From a virus: DNA of 24,551 nucleotides. Position 1 is the first letter of the stretch; each line of letters begins with the position of its first letter. Under the pieces are notes generated by a model. The model did no database searches and was not told the origin of the DNA. It was given only the letters and a program-made list of their open reading frames with translations. The position numbers and the translations under genes are program-made. Positions 15,037-20,789 of the stretch are shown one piece after another. The stretch is from positions 1-24,551 of IMG/VR virus record IMGVR_UViG_3300047497_000004; one strand, given 5' to 3'.

Positions 15037-15530
15037 TGAAACACCGACGCCTCTACCTCGACATGGACGGCGTGCTCGCCAACTTCGACAAGAGAGCCGA
15101 AGCAATCCTGGGCACGAACAACATCTACAAGTACGAGTTCATTTGGGGTCCTGAGAAGTTCTGGACGGAGATCAACAAGCACGAAGATTTCTTCCTGAGC
15201 CTCGAACTGATGCCCGACGCGTACGAGCTGTACACTGCGGTCTACCATCTGGACCCGGTGATCCTCACGGCACTCCCGAAGACCGGCGCAGAACGCGTGC
15301 GGTCACAGAAGGAAGCCTGGGTCGAACTGAACCTCTCGATCAACGGAAAGGTCCCGAAGGTCATCGCGTGCAAGACGCACGAGAAGCCTTTGTACTGCCT
15401 CCCTGAGGACGTGCTGATCGACGACCGTGCGGTCAATCGTGACGCGTGGCGCAAGGCCGGTGGGCACTACATCGTCCATCGGAATGCCAGCGAGAGCCTG
15501 CAGCAACTAGAATACCTGGGGGTTATCTGA
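15036..15530 (+). CDS. HAD-family 5'(3')-deoxyribonucleotidase-like protein
   Basis: This 164-residue protein carries the HAD nucleophile motif LYLDMDGVLANFDKR (Asp9 and Asp11). Motif II is present as DPVILTALPKT, and the late acidic motif as EDVLIDDRAVNRDAW. The cap region with EFIWGPEKFW fits the deoxyribonucleotidase branch (5' nucleotidase, deoxy C type). It would remove phosphate from deoxynucleoside monophosphates. It sits 4 genes from DUF5664 and MazG homologues, consistent with control of nucleotide pools. TGATG overlaps on both sides. Confidence 0.82.
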   Translation: MKHRRLYLDMDGVLANFDKRAEAILGTNNIYKYEFIWGPEKFWTEINKHEDFFLSLELMPDAYELYTAVYHLDPVILTALPKTGAERVRSQKEAWVELNLSINGKVPKVIACKTHEKPLYCLPEDVLIDDRAVNRDAWRKAGGHYIVHRNASESLQQLEYLGVI

Positions 15531-15727
15531 TGCCCTACTTGGTTCTTGCCAAGGAAACTCAGTCGATCCTCGCGAGCAACATCGTGACGTATGAGAGCGC
15601 GCAGCTGACTGCCGAAGACGCAGCGGCACGTGCTCCCCTGGCTACCTACGAAATCTACTCTATGGTTGCCATCACGAACACTCGCGTACCGAAGCCGACA
15701 ACAGCAAGGATGGAAGTCGTTAAGTGA
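15530..15727 (+). CDS. Small hypothetical protein (65 aa)
   Basis: The ATG at 15530 overlaps the nucleotidase stop. The product starts MPYLVLAKETQSILAS, has a helical middle (QLTAEDAAARAPLATYE) and ends in strand-like IYSMVAITNTRVPKP. No known family. The stop overlaps the next gene's GTG (GTGA). Confidence 0.6.
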   Translation: MPYLVLAKETQSILASNIVTYESAQLTAEDAAARAPLATYEIYSMVAITNTRVPKPTTARMEVVK

Positions 15728-16185
15728 ACCCGAAAGACAAGATCGGCGCGAAGAAGGTCAGCACCTGGGTTATCCCTACTGCAGCGATCTACCACCTCGC
15801 CACAGCCCTTATGGACGGCGCTCGTAAATACGGCGCGTACAATTGGCGTGACGAGCCTGTGCAGTGCTCGATCTATCTGGACGCCATGCAGCGTCACAAG
15901 GACCTGTATGCGGCTGGTCAGGACAAGGCAGCTGATAGCAAGGTGAAGCATCTGGCTCACGTGATGGGTTGCTGCGCAATCCTGATCGACGCTGAGCTGC
16001 ACGGCAAGCTGATCGACGACAGACGTAAGTCTCCTGAGTTCGTCGAGCTGATCGACACGCTGAATGACTTCGTGAAGCATCAAGCGGAGCCTCCGAAACC
16101 GCAACCTTCCGATGACGGACTACAGAACGCCAAGGGTACCCCTGGTGGTCTGAGTTACGTGCCTATGGTGCCGTACTACAAATAA
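15724..16185 (+). CDS. dATP/dGTP diphosphohydrolase-like protein (DUF5664 family)
   Basis: This 153-residue protein shows the family pattern from its first residues: NPKDKIGAKKVS, PTAAIYHLATALMDGARKYG, YNWRDEPV, YLDAMQRHKDLY, SKVKHLAHVMGCCAILIDAE. The paired acidic and histidine residues resemble the metal-binding site of MazG-type all-alpha pyrophosphohydrolases. Relatives annotated as dATP/dGTP diphosphohydrolase occur in phages that alter nucleotide pools, including 2-aminoadenine phages. No PurZ-like gene is visible here, so base modification is not supported. GTG start at 15724. Confidence 0.82.
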   Translation: MNPKDKIGAKKVSTWVIPTAAIYHLATALMDGARKYGAYNWRDEPVQCSIYLDAMQRHKDLYAAGQDKAADSKVKHLAHVMGCCAILIDAELHGKLIDDRRKSPEFVELIDTLNDFVKHQAEPPKPQPSDDGLQNAKGTPGGLSYVPMVPYYK

Positions 16186-16442
16186 TGCCCTGCACGAAGC
16201 AGTCTGACGAGCACAGCACTCTCTACCACGTTCCCGCCTTCGTACCTCAGATCAAAAATCTGAAGCACATGGTGCCCCGGCCTCCCATCGAAGTGTGGTG
16301 GGACCGGGACGCCAAGCGCAAGGACGACGAAGACCTTCTGATCCGTCAGGACAACGGCGACAAAGCCGATGTCATCACGTTAACCCTGGGCCAAGCGTAC
16401 GACCTGATCCACGCTCTAGGCTCCCTGATCATGGACAAGTGA
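16185..16442 (+). CDS. Small hypothetical protein (85 aa)
   Basis: The ATG at 16185 overlaps the previous TAA, and the stop directly precedes the MazG-like start at 16443. It contains VPRPPIEVWWDRDAKRKDDEDLLIRQ and ends with a helical VITLTLGQAYDLIHALGSLI. No known domain. Its position between two pyrophosphohydrolase-like genes suggests a linked role, which is inference. Confidence 0.65.
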   Translation: MPCTKQSDEHSTLYHVPAFVPQIKNLKHMVPRPPIEVWWDRDAKRKDDEDLLIRQDNGDKADVITLTLGQAYDLIHALGSLIMDK

Positions 16443-16814
16443 ATGCAGTTACCTCCTGAAATCGAAGCCCAGGCCAAGGCCATCCTCGAAGGCTTCAATC
16501 TGTACGCTGTGACGGTCGACAAGCACAACAAAGTCGACCCGAAGTTCGGCGTTACCGCTCCGTCCCTGGCGCTCGCCAGCGAGGCCGGTGAAGTCGCAGG
16601 CAAGGTCTACAAAATCCTCCGCGATGCGGACGGCCAGATCACCGACGAGGATCGTCTGGCAATCGCGTACGAACTCGGGGACACCCTGTGGAACCTCATG
16701 GCTGTCGCACGCGATCTGAAAATCCCGTTCGGCGTCGTGGCGCTCCTGAACCTCGTGAAGTGCGAGGACCGCGCGTCCCGTGGCGTCATCGCGGGGTCCG
16801 GCGATAACCGATGA
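16443..16814 (+). CDS. MazG-like nucleotide pyrophosphohydrolase
   Basis: This 123-residue all-alpha enzyme should hydrolyse (d)NTPs to monophosphate and pyrophosphate. The two MazG metal-binding pairs are visible: LASE47-AGE50-VAGK and YE77-LGD80-TLWNL, separated by the usual KILRDADGQ loop. It is a single-domain MazG, about the size of the phage forms. Together with the DUF5664 protein and the HAD nucleotidase it forms a dNTP-handling group. Its stop overlaps the next small gene (ATGA). Confidence 0.88.
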   Translation: MQLPPEIEAQAKAILEGFNLYAVTVDKHNKVDPKFGVTAPSLALASEAGEVAGKVYKILRDADGQITDEDRLAIAYELGDTLWNLMAVARDLKIPFGVVALLNLVKCEDRASRGVIAGSGDNR

Positions 16815-16906
16815 ACGTCCAAGAGGTAGCTGACGTGCTGCTTGGCTTCTTCATTGGGTTCGTCGGCGGCATCCTGTTCACTCTGTTCTACGTGGGGATC
16901 ATTTGA
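16811..16906 (+). CDS. Very small membrane protein (31 aa)
   Basis: A complete short gene between MazG-like and RNA ligase genes, with ATGA overlap at its start and a TTGA overlap at its end. The sequence begins MNVQEVADVLLG, then FFIGFVGGILFTLFYVGII, a single hydrophobic span with small glycine turns. It should be an inner-membrane protein. The overlaps on both sides argue that it is translated. Function unknown. Confidence 0.55.
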   Translation: MNVQEVADVLLGFFIGFVGGILFTLFYVGII

Positions 16907-17499
16907 TCTTCGAGCCGTTCCCTAAGCTCGCACGACTGTCCCGCGAATGCACCATCACAGAGAAGATCGACGGGACGAACGCACAGATCATCATTGTCGA
17001 TCCTGAGACGCTTGAGGGTTCTGAGTACGAAGAGGTCATCCAGGCTGACGCCCTCGCAGAGATCGAAGGTCTGCTTGTGTTCGCTGGTTCCAGAACTCGT
17101 CTGATTACCCCAGGGAAAGCCAAGGATAACTTCGGCTTCGCTGCGTGGGTCTACGAGAACACCAACGACCTCGTGAAGCTTGGTCCTGGCCGTCACTTCG
17201 GTGAGTGGTGGGGCAAAGGCATCCAGCGGGGCTACGGTCTCACCGAGCGCCGCTTCTCGCTCTTCAACACCCACGGCATCCAACACAAGCCAGACTGCGT
17301 CAGCGTGGTGCCTACGATCTACCAAGGACACTTCAGCACGTTCCAAGTCTACCGCGCTATGCTCAAACTTGGACGCGATGGATCAGTAGCTGCCCCAGGT
17401 TTCATGAAGCCCGAGGGCATCGTGATCTGGCACTCGGCCGCGCGGGTCGCCTTCAAGAAAACCTTCGAACACGACGAGAAAGGAAAGGAAGCTGCGTGA
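16903..17499 (+). CDS. RNA ligase family protein (nucleotidyltransferase domain only)
   Basis: This 198-residue protein is a covalent nucleotidyltransferase of the RNA ligase family (PF09414 type). Motif I is TEKIDGTNAQI with nucleophile Lys21; a motif III-like segment is HFGEWWGKGIQRGYG (99-111); motif IV is EGIVIWH with Glu171; motif V is FKKT with Lys185/186. There is no separate C-terminal domain, as in the smallest family members. It would seal RNA ends; use on nicked DNA is possible but less likely. The TTG start at 16903 overlaps the previous stop and has GGGGA upstream; no better start exists in frame. Confidence 0.85.
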   Translation: MIFEPFPKLARLSRECTITEKIDGTNAQIIIVDPETLEGSEYEEVIQADALAEIEGLLVFAGSRTRLITPGKAKDNFGFAAWVYENTNDLVKLGPGRHFGEWWGKGIQRGYGLTERRFSLFNTHGIQHKPDCVSVVPTIYQGHFSTFQVYRAMLKLGRDGSVAAPGFMKPEGIVIWHSAARVAFKKTFEHDEKGKEAA

Positions 17500-17666
17500 A
17501 CAAGCTCCGTCTTGTTGAACAAGTCACTGCTCTCGTTAACTCCAAGGTCCCGCCGTGTGCGGTTGACCTTCGGATCAACACCGACAACATCGAGTACCTG
17601 CATCCGACGAAGGGTTGGAAGCGGGTGGCGTTTCGGCGCTTCGGTGTGAAGGCCTACGCTGCGTGA
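17496..17666 (+). CDS. Small basic hypothetical protein (56 aa)
   Basis: GTG start at 17496 with AAAGGAAAGGAAG upstream, overlapping the ligase stop, and GTGA overlap at its end. The product is basic (MNKLRLVEQVTALVNSK, then PTKGWKRVAFRRFGVKAYAA) and may bind nucleic acid. No family recognised. Very strong ribosome binding site for its size. Confidence 0.62.
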   Translation: MNKLRLVEQVTALVNSKVPPCAVDLRINTDNIEYLHPTKGWKRVAFRRFGVKAYAA

Positions 17667-18109
17667 CCTACAAGGTTCGCCGGGTTGAGCCTTTCGAGGA
17701 CCCGGTAGCCGAAGAGGACATCACTGAGCTGCACCGCCAGACCTTCGGCAAAGGGGCACCGTTCGTCAACCTGATGATCGGTCAATGGTGGCTGGTGTAC
17801 CTCAAGGACGAGCCTGTGGCTTTCGCAGGACTCCATCCATCCAGCCAGTTCTTCGACTGCGGCTATCTCGTGCGAGCTGGTGTCCGTGAGGATCACCGGG
17901 GCCACGGGCTGCAGCTGAAGCTGATACGAGCACGTGAGCGTGTCGCTCGCACCCTCAAGTATCGTGCGTTGTTCTGTGACTGCACGGACAACCTCGCAAG
18001 CGCCAACACTCTGATCAAGGCTGGCTACAAGCTGTACCAGCCAGAGGTCCCGTGGGCGTTCAAGAACACCCTCTATTGGCGCAAAGTCCTACAGGAGAAA
18101 CATGGCTGA
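17663..18109 (+). CDS. GNAT-family N-acetyltransferase
   Basis: This 148-residue protein transfers an acetyl group from acetyl-CoA to an amino group. Strand-rich WWLVYLKDEPVAFAGL is followed by the CoA-binding motif A VREDHRGHGLQLKLI, with Arg79-x-His-Gly82, and by the late NLASANTLIKAGYKLY helix-strand. The substrate is not evident. Phage GNATs sometimes modify host proteins or toxins, but nothing here singles out a target. The GTG at 17663 overlaps the previous stop; an in-frame ATG at 17615 lies inside the previous gene and is unlikely. Confidence 0.8.
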   Translation: MTYKVRRVEPFEDPVAEEDITELHRQTFGKGAPFVNLMIGQWWLVYLKDEPVAFAGLHPSSQFFDCGYLVRAGVREDHRGHGLQLKLIRARERVARTLKYRALFCDCTDNLASANTLIKAGYKLYQPEVPWAFKNTLYWRKVLQEKHG

Positions 18110-18266
18110 AGGCCAGAGACACTACGACGTGAACAACCTCCCGCAGACCGTGGAGCAGCGTACGCTCGACTCGTTGCTGCGGATTGAGAAGATGCTCAAT
18201 CTGTACCTGTCTCAGAAGCAGGCGCAGCAGACATACGGCGACAGCAAGAACAAGAAGACCAAATGA
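18102..18266 (+). CDS. Small basic-helical hypothetical protein (54 aa)
   Basis: CAGGAGAAAC precedes the ATG at 18102, inside the end of the acetyltransferase gene. The product has a helical LDSLLRIEKMLNLYLSQKQAQQ segment and a lysine-rich tail, suggesting a small coiled coil. Stop overlaps the next start (ATGA). No family recognised. Confidence 0.62.
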   Translation: MAEGQRHYDVNNLPQTVEQRTLDSLLRIEKMLNLYLSQKQAQQTYGDSKNKKTK

Positions 18267-18454
18267 AGAAGCTGCCGATCTACGAGATCAAGGAACTGCT
18301 GCGCTTCCACACGGCTGTCGTCCTGCGGGTTCTGAACGACGTTCCTGCGAACAGCTTGAGCAAGCGTGTGTTGCTTCGGTCCCTCAAGGACGAGGCTGTC
18401 CGCATCTATCAGCTGCTCGATGAGATCGAGCCTGATGAAGAACCGTTGAACTGA
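18263..18454 (+). CDS. Small helical hypothetical protein (63 aa)
   Basis: Translation-coupled to the previous gene. Mostly helix (IYEIKELLRFHTAVVLRVL, NSLSKRVLLRSLKDEAV) with an acidic end (DEIEPDEEP). No family recognised. The proportion of leucine and charged residues suits a dimerising helical protein. Confidence 0.6.
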   Translation: MKKLPIYEIKELLRFHTAVVLRVLNDVPANSLSKRVLLRSLKDEAVRIYQLLDEIEPDEEPLN

Positions 18455-18464
18455 AAGAGGAAGA

Positions 18465-18641
18465 ATGATTAAGGTCGAAGGAAACGATGTTGAGTTCTCG
18501 CTGCTGAGCCAGATGATCGACATGGCGGTCAAGCACAGCGGCATCGGCGTTGCCGAGGTTGCCCTGCACTGGACGAGGAAGATAAGCGAGGCGATCAAGG
18601 CCGCGAAGGAAGCTGATGGGGATAGTCCGAAAAACGTATAG
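18465..18641 (+). CDS. Last gene of the rightward operon, small hypothetical (58 aa)
   Basis: The ATG at 18465 has AAAGAGGAAGA directly upstream, a near-ideal ribosome binding site. The 58-residue product (MIKVEGNDVEFSLLSQMIDMAVKH...) is helical and ends DGDSPKNV. It is the final plus-strand gene before the terminator. Its stop codon lies within a short hairpin at 18625-18652. No family recognised. Confidence 0.62.
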   Translation: MIKVEGNDVEFSLLSQMIDMAVKHSGIGVAEVALHWTRKISEAIKAAKEADGDSPKNV

Positions 18642-18652
18642 CTCTTTCGGAC
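18625..18652 (+). other. Small hairpin at the end of the rightward operon
   Basis: GTCCGAAA (18625-18632) pairs perfectly with TTTCGGAC (18645-18652), leaving a 12-base loop that holds the stop codon of the last gene. There is no T-tract after it. It lies just before the main terminator and may protect the transcript's 3' end or assist termination. Confidence 0.5.
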
Positions 18653-18668
18653 ACCCGACAGTGAACTG

Positions 18669-18726
18669 AAAAAAAACCGATGGCGACCCTGGGGAAATCC
18701 CAAGGTTGTCATCGGTATTTTTTTTT
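18669..18726. terminator. Bidirectional intrinsic terminator between converging modules
   Basis: A long hairpin pairs ACCGATG near 18676-18682 with CATCGGT at 18710-18716, extended inward by GACC/GGTT and a TGGG-gaaa-TCCCA tip. Eight A residues lie before it (18669-18676) and nine T residues after it (18718-18726). Transcripts from either side would therefore form the stem followed by a U-run. It sits exactly where plus-strand and minus-strand gene sets meet. Confidence 0.92.
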
Positions 18727-18730
18727 GAGG

Positions 18731-18943
18731 TTAGCGCTTCTGGTGTTGGAAGCTGTTCACTGCGGCGTTGTTGATGTCGGCCACTGATAGTGGACGAGAC
18801 GTGCCGCTGTACGCCGCAGGAGCCACAGGGGCAGCTGCAGGCACCGGCGCTGCAACAGAGGCAGCTTTGAACTTCGCAACGATCAAACTGAACGCCGCGA
18901 GAACCTGCTGTTCCTCTTCGTCGGTGAAGGTAATGGTGGCCAT
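18731..18943 (-). CDS. Small alanine/proline-rich phage protein (70 aa)
   Basis: Last gene of the leftward late module, with AGGATAACAT before its ATG and its stop next to the terminator. The N-terminal helix (FTDEEEQQVLAAFSLIVAKFKAA) is followed by an alanine-proline-rich linker (APVPAAAPVAPAA) and a short polar tail. No family recognised. Position after the lysis genes could suit a small virion or packaging protein, but that is inference. Confidence 0.65.
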   Translation of the reverse strand: MATITFTDEEEQQVLAAFSLIVAKFKAASVAAPVPAAAPVAPAAYSGTSRPLSVADINNAAVNSFQHQKR

Positions 18944-18946
18944 ATG

Positions 18947-19180
18947 TTATCCTAGGTGAAGCCCGAGGGCCGCAGCGATAACGCTGGACTTGGTCAATGC
19001 GCAGAAGACTGCAGCACCACCCCAGGCGTACCACTGTTTCTTTTCGACCGCCCGCAGGCGCTCGTCGTACTTCTCGTGAGCCTTTAGGAGGTGCTTTACG
19101 TCCGTGTGGATTTCAGCGATCAGATACGGCGTGGACGTAGTGATGTCACCGCCGTGATCCTGCGCCGTTACTTCTTCCAT
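18947..19180 (-). CDS. Holin-like small membrane protein (77 aa)
   Basis: An N-terminal charged helix (LIAEIHTDVKHLLKAHEKYDERLRAVEKKQ) is followed by one hydrophobic segment (WYAWGGAAVFCALTKSSVIAAALGL). A coiled coil before a single C-terminal membrane helix recalls XhlA-like and gp17.5-like phage holins. Its place directly after the spanins and endolysin supports a lysis role. The ATG at 19180 is preceded by TGGAAG; a GTG at 19189 is the alternative. It overlaps the end of the o-spanin gene. Confidence 0.62.
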   Translation of the reverse strand: MEEVTAQDHGGDITTSTPYLIAEIHTDVKHLLKAHEKYDERLRAVEKKQWYAWGGAAVFCALTKSSVIAAALGLHLG

Positions 19181-19446
19181 GGCTTCCACTTCGGATCGTT
19201 GACGCAGAGACGCACGCCAGCGGCGTTGTTCTCCACGACTTGCTTCACGGTCTGCGAGGTGTCCTTGTGTGACCAGTGGACAGGATTGAAAGCCTGACAG
19301 GCCACCTCAGGGGTCTTAATCTCGGGCGAAGCCGTCCGATCCGTGATGCACCCGACCAACGACGCCGCGAGGATGGGCATCAAACCGGCCAGCGTCAAAT
19401 TTCTTATCAGCCGCTGCGCGAGCGGCGAGAGCGTGCGCAACCGCAT
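19168..19446 (-). CDS. o-spanin (Rz1-like outer-membrane lipoprotein)
   Basis: Starting at the ATG at 19444-19446 the 92-residue product opens with basic residues, then a hydrophobic stretch ending in lipobox L-V-G-C at Cys33 (LMPILAASLVGC). The rest is a short periplasmic segment. This is how Rz1-type o-spanins look: they are lipidated and pair with the i-spanin to fuse inner and outer membranes at lysis. The gene overlaps the i-spanin gene by 131 bases in another frame. An earlier in-frame start at 19536 would spoil the signal peptide and is rejected. Confidence 0.85.
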   Translation of the reverse strand: MRLRTLSPLAQRLIRNLTLAGLMPILAASLVGCITDRTASPEIKTPEVACQAFNPVHWSHKDTSQTVKQVVENNAAGVRLCVNDPKWKPWKK

Positions 19447-19771
19447 CGGCGGTCTCCTGTTTGTTTTCTTTGATGATCTCTTGGAAAGCTTTGGTGTCGA
19501 TGGCCTGCTGCCGGTGTCGACCGTGAACGTCGCCATAGATCATGACGGCGAACAGCAGGGCGACGAAGGCAACCGCGAGGGCCACATACTTCACCAGGGG
19601 GCCGAGAAGCGTCCCCACGAAGGTCGCGAGCACCGTCCCTACCGGACCAAACAAGGCCGGGAAGAGCGCGCCGATCCGCGAGAACGCGGAGGCGACCTTG
19701 GGGAGCATCGAGACCACCTTGGGAACCAAGCCCATAGCGAAGGCTGTGGCTTCGGTCAGTAGGTTCTTCAT
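19316..19771 (-). CDS. i-spanin (Rz-like) candidate, inner-membrane lysis protein
   Basis: This 151-residue protein has hydrophobic, glycine-rich segments at about residues 33-56 and a clear membrane helix at about 58-80 (KYVALAVAFVALLFAVMIYG). A charged helical part follows (TKAFQEIIKENKQETADAVAHALAARAAADKK), as expected for a periplasmic coiled coil. It starts with AAGGAACCCA before the ATG, overlapping the endolysin stop (ATGA). The o-spanin gene lies in another frame within its 3' part. More than one hydrophobic segment is unusual for an i-spanin, so a combined holin-like role is possible. Confidence 0.75.
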   Translation of the reverse strand: MKNLLTEATAFAMGLVPKVVSMLPKVASAFSRIGALFPALFGPVGTVLATFVGTLLGPLVKYVALAVAFVALLFAVMIYGDVHGRHRQQAIDTKAFQEIIKENKQETADAVAHALAARAAADKKFDAGRFDAHPRGVVGRVHHGSDGFARD

Positions 19772-20766
19772 TGGGTTCCTTGCGCCGCTGCGAGCAGGCG
19801 CTTGTACTTTCGGTGGTCAGCCCACACGAAGGCCGCACAGGCGACCATGGCGAACGGCAGGAGCACCGAGGGGTGATGGAAGAGCCACACGGCAACGTCG
19901 GCCGCGTGCAGCTCACTGAGGTTGAACTTGGCAATCGAGAGCTTCGAGGCGATGTCGTTCGCCTTGTCGAGCAAGTCGGCCGCGCCCGAGCTTCCCAGGA
20001 ACACTGCGGCCCATCCGGTCTTCGATTTGAGCATCGAGGGCGGCTTGGGAGCCTCAGGAGACGTGGGGGGTACTTGGGTAGCGGGCTGCTCGTTTTGACG
20101 AACCACGGACTCGCTCTGTGGCTCGTTTTTGGGCTTATCGGGCTCCAAAACGCACCGAGCGCCAGGATGCGGGTCATCCCCGCCGTAAGCCTTACCGGCC
20201 AGATCGGGGCCGCAATAGTGAGCACTCGGGGCGAGCGTCGGGTGTCCTTCGGATGCAAGGTGTTCGCTGTAGGAGCGCACCGAGGCAACCCGAGGCGTCC
20301 AACCGCGACCGTAGGTGCCCCAGGTCGGCAGGTGCCGCAGGAACGCCATACGCTCGTCGTTGATCGCATCGACAACGTGGACAGGATTGACGTGCCGTAG
20401 CGTCTCGATGACCTCGTCAGACACGCGCCCGTCTCCAAGGGGTAGACCAAGCACGCGGCGAAGCACGTGAGCTGACCGAGCGATACCAGAGTGAACCCCA
20501 TAATCGAGCACAGTGTAATCGACACCGGCAGGCAACTCGTCGCACCGAAGTGCGGCCCAATACTTCGACTGAAAGATAGAGACTGCGACGGAGCGCGGCA
20601 TGTTGCGCACGTCTTCAGCGGTGGCGTCTGCTTTCCAATGGAGCCGCGCGTCCCGAAGTGTAATCCCCATGTTCGTGGGGCCACCAGGGTCGCGCGGGTC
20701 ATTGACGTAGCCGCCCTCGCTCAGCAGAACGCGTCGTACGCATTCCGCTTCATCGAGCGTAGCCAA
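19768..20766 (-). CDS. Endolysin, GH108-type muramidase with C-terminal membrane anchor
   Basis: This 332-residue enzyme should cleave the peptidoglycan backbone. The N-terminal GH108 motif is LLSEGGYVNDPRDPGGPTNMGIT with catalytic Glu17, followed by the PG-binding-3-like part (YTVLDYGVHSGIARSAHVLRRVLG, DGRVSDEVI). After about residue 205 comes a proline-glutamate-rich linker, then a C-terminal hydrophobic span near 295-315 (SVLLPFAMVACAAFVWADH) ending with basic residues. Such an anchor is uncommon for a released endolysin. The TTG start at 20766 is used because AAAGG lies 10 bases upstream and the family motif begins right after it. Confidence 0.88.
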   Translation of the reverse strand: MATLDEAECVRRVLLSEGGYVNDPRDPGGPTNMGITLRDARLHWKADATAEDVRNMPRSVAVSIFQSKYWAALRCDELPAGVDYTVLDYGVHSGIARSAHVLRRVLGLPLGDGRVSDEVIETLRHVNPVHVVDAINDERMAFLRHLPTWGTYGRGWTPRVASVRSYSEHLASEGHPTLAPSAHYCGPDLAGKAYGGDDPHPGARCVLEPDKPKNEPQSESVVRQNEQPATQVPPTSPEAPKPPSMLKSKTGWAAVFLGSSGAADLLDKANDIASKLSIAKFNLSELHAADVAVWLFHHPSVLLPFAMVACAAFVWADHRKYKRLLAAAQGTQ

Positions 20767-20789
20767 GAGATAGAACCTTTCGGTTTAAG

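Noticed and set aside
15724-16814. 2-aminoadenine (Z-genome) pathway suggested by DUF5664 and MazG genes
   Set aside because: No PurZ-like adenylosuccinate synthetase or DatZ is visible in the window, so the full pathway is not supported here.
19407-20702. 431-residue minus-strand open frame rich in arginine, serine and proline
   Set aside because: Overlaps the endolysin and spanin genes in another frame; composition is that of a GC-rich shadow frame.
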